Part shown: positions 62,680 to 64,000 of the stretch, piece after piece
Layout of the letters: the number at the start of each line of letters is the position of its first letter
Position numbering within the stretch: position 1 is the first letter of the stretch
Assembly (NCBI GenBank): GCA_963974595.1
Contig: CAXBDA010000004.1
Coordinates: forward strand, 23,482 to 87,481
DNA from: PZPK01 sp963974595
Lineage (GTDB): Bacteria > Pseudomonadota > Gammaproteobacteria > Pseudomonadales > Oleiphilaceae
Direction: 5' to 3'
DNA length: 64,000 bases
Translations under genes and position numbers: made by a program
Notes under the pieces: model-generated
Databases searched by the model: none
What the model was told of the DNA's origin: nothing
The model's input: only the letters and a program-made list of their open reading frames with translations

Positions 62680-63918
62680 TTACAAAGATAAACCCATTGC
62701 ATGCTTGGCAATTTGATTTTTCAAAAAATCTTGCTTATTCACCCAACTCATTCCGGTGTTACGTAACCATCTTACAATCGGGTCTGGTTGTTCAAATAAA
62801 CGTTTAAAACCTTCCATTGCGCCCATCATTAATAAATTATCACCCTGCCTTTGTCGTTGATAACGCTTTAACAAGACCATGTTATTTACGTCTACACTTT
62901 GTTGCTCTGCTTCTTTCAAAACCTCGGATAAAGCTTTTACATCTTTGAATCCCAAGTTCACGCCTTGGCCTGCTAAAGGGTGGATGGTGTGGGCAGCATC
63001 ACCCAGTAAAACAAGGCCAGGTTTCACATAGATTTTGGCATGACGCTGCCTTAGTGGGATAGCATATCGTGTCGAAACAGCGTCTAAATCACCCAGTTTG
63101 AACTCAATCGATTTAGCTAATACGTGCAAAAAATCATCATCGGATAAAGTCATAAGTGATTTGGCGTGGGCTGTTTCTTGTGACCAAACAATGGAACAAA
63201 ACTGCTGAGTCTCACCCTCATCCGCTAAAGGTAAAAATGCTAAAGGCCCAGTTTCACTAAAGCGCTGCCAAGCGGTATTTTGATGTTTTTTTGAGGTTTT
63301 AATGGTCGCCACAATCGCTTCGTGCTGATAATCCCATTCGCGTGTTGGTATCGATGCCCATTGACGCACTCTGGAATTAGCGCCATCTGCCGCAACCAGT
63401 AATTTGCACTGGATTAATTGGCCGTTGTCTAATGTCAGCCGATGCTGGTCTATTTCGCCTTCAAGCAATTGAATTGAGTTTAGTTTATTACCTAGGAAGG
63501 GTTTTATATTTTTTTGAAAGGCTAATGTAGAATGCAGGGCTGAGATAATCAGTTTATTTTCTAGAATGCAACCGAGGGAATCTTGATAAAGCTCAGCTGA
63601 ATCAAACTCAATCGCGGCTGTCCCTAATTCATCCCAAACATTCATTTTCTGATAATATTGAATTTGTTTAGGATTAATTTTTTCCCAAACGCCTATTTCT
63701 TTAAGTAAGCCTTGAGAGGCAAGCGTTAAGGCACTCACTCTAGGTTCAAACTCATTAACCGATGATGCGATCCTTAGGTTTTGTTGTAAGCTTTCCTGAG
63801 TTTGATGATCTATCAAGGCAATCGTCAAACCACAGTTTTTCAAAGAAGCAGCCAAGGCAGCGCCCACTAAACCAGCTCCAACAATGGCGATATCGACATT
63901 AACTAGATTTTGTTTCAT
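62680..63918 (-). CDS. ubiH: UbiH/UbiF-family FAD-dependent ring hydroxylase
   Basis: A flavin monooxygenase of ubiquinone synthesis, 412 residues. The N-terminal dinucleotide fold is VDIAIVGAGLVGAALAASLK, the middle has LLVAADGANSRVRQW (DG motif), and the C-terminal FAD site is LLGDAAHTIHPLAGQGVNLG then FKD. UbiH, UbiF and UbiI are close relatives, so the exact ring position is not certain; UbiH is the first guess. ATG at 63918. It ends KHAMGLSL. A partial gene lies 21 bp upstream on the same strand, so they are probably one operon, as in pepP-ubiH-ubiI clusters. Confidence 0.9.
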   Translation of the reverse strand: MKQNLVNVDIAIVGAGLVGAALAASLKNCGLTIALIDHQTQESLQQNLRIASSVNEFEPRVSALTLASQGLLKEIGVWEKINPKQIQYYQKMNVWDELGTAAIEFDSAELYQDSLGCILENKLIISALHSTLAFQKNIKPFLGNKLNSIQLLEGEIDQHRLTLDNGQLIQCKLLVAADGANSRVRQWASIPTREWDYQHEAIVATIKTSKKHQNTAWQRFSETGPLAFLPLADEGETQQFCSIVWSQETAHAKSLMTLSDDDFLHVLAKSIEFKLGDLDAVSTRYAIPLRQRHAKIYVKPGLVLLGDAAHTIHPLAGQGVNLGFKDVKALSEVLKEAEQQSVDVNNMVLLKRYQRQRQGDNLLMMGAMEGFKRLFEQPDPIVRWLRNTGMSWVNKQDFLKNQIAKHAMGLSL

Positions 63919-63939
63919 GTTTTTTCACTTACTTAAACG

Positions 63940-64000
63940 TTATGAAGCTTTTGAATGAAGCTTCGATTTTCTGCCTGCTAAGCCCATTGCACGCGAGGCA
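63940..64000 (-). CDS. C-terminal end of an upstream gene, cut by the window edge
   Basis: The last 19 residues (ending RKSKLHSKAS) of a minus-strand frame with TAA at 63942-63940. The visible ASRAMGLAG recalls the C-terminal tail of ubiquinone hydroxylases and of the neighbouring ubiH product (AKHAMGLSL), so a second UbiH/I-type gene is possible. Too short for an assignment. Confidence 0.45.
   Translation of the reverse strand, partial: ASRAMGLAGRKSKLHSKAS

Overview
The window is a low-GC (roughly 40-43% by eye) chromosomal segment of a gammaproteobacterium, most likely a marine Pseudomonadales/Oceanospirillales-type lineage. The evidence is gene order. coaBC-dut-algC-argB, truD-surE-pcm-nlpD-rpoS, pyrG-kdsA-eno-ftsB-ispD(F) and a PHA-granule protein next to ubiE-ubiJ-ubiB-hisE-tatABC-rsmE all match arrangements known from Pseudomonas and relatives. 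The genus cannot be fixed from the sequence alone. No rRNA, tRNA, CRISPR or prophage was seen.

Region 1 (1-20 kb) is mostly housekeeping on the minus strand. It holds a partial membrane protein, a GGDEF protein with a ruined active site (+), the coaBC-dut-algC-argB cluster, a cold-shock gene with a clear terminator, nth (+), rpoS/nlpD, a DUF368 lipid-carrier transporter, pcm, surE, truD, a fused ispDF, ftsB, eno, kdsA and pyrG.

Region 2 (20-37 kb) is accessory and centred on sensing and nitrogen oxides. It starts with an orphan PhnD-like binding protein facing a 7TM histidine kinase that has a decayed ATPase domain, followed by a voltage-gated-type K+ channel. Then come a PP2C-phosphatase/kinase fusion and a NasA-type nitrate transporter, divergent from a second NarK-type transporter with an FNR-like box between them. 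Next are moaB, an outer-membrane porin, a small MCP-hairpin-like protein coupled to an ODP-type diiron protein, trhP, an NnrS-family protein and pyrC. The set fits low-oxygen nitrate/NO physiology, but no nitrate or nitrite reductase is in the window.

Region 3 (37-51 kb) holds a short membrane chemoreceptor and an Ig-domain lipoprotein preceded by a 22-bp tandem repeat. An RND/MMPL permease with a YCF48 propeller protein follows, then a lipid-storage group: DUF2288, wax ester synthase/DGAT, alpha/beta hydrolase, an uncharacterised protein, FATP-type acyl-CoA synthetase and a PHA-granule family protein.

Region 4 (51-57 kb) is the plus-strand ubiquinone/Tat cluster: ubiE, ubiJ, ubiB, hisE, tatA, tatB, tatC and rsmE.

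Region 5 (57-64 kb) has two large secreted proteins: an EF-hand-like/YD-like lipoprotein, and a 1065-residue protein with a propeller, DUF5011-type repeats and a carbohydrate-binding-like C-terminus. An 890-bp gap follows with nested inverted repeats, a REP-like double hairpin and a decayed IS66 transposase end. A UbiH-family monooxygenase and the C-terminus of one more gene close the window.
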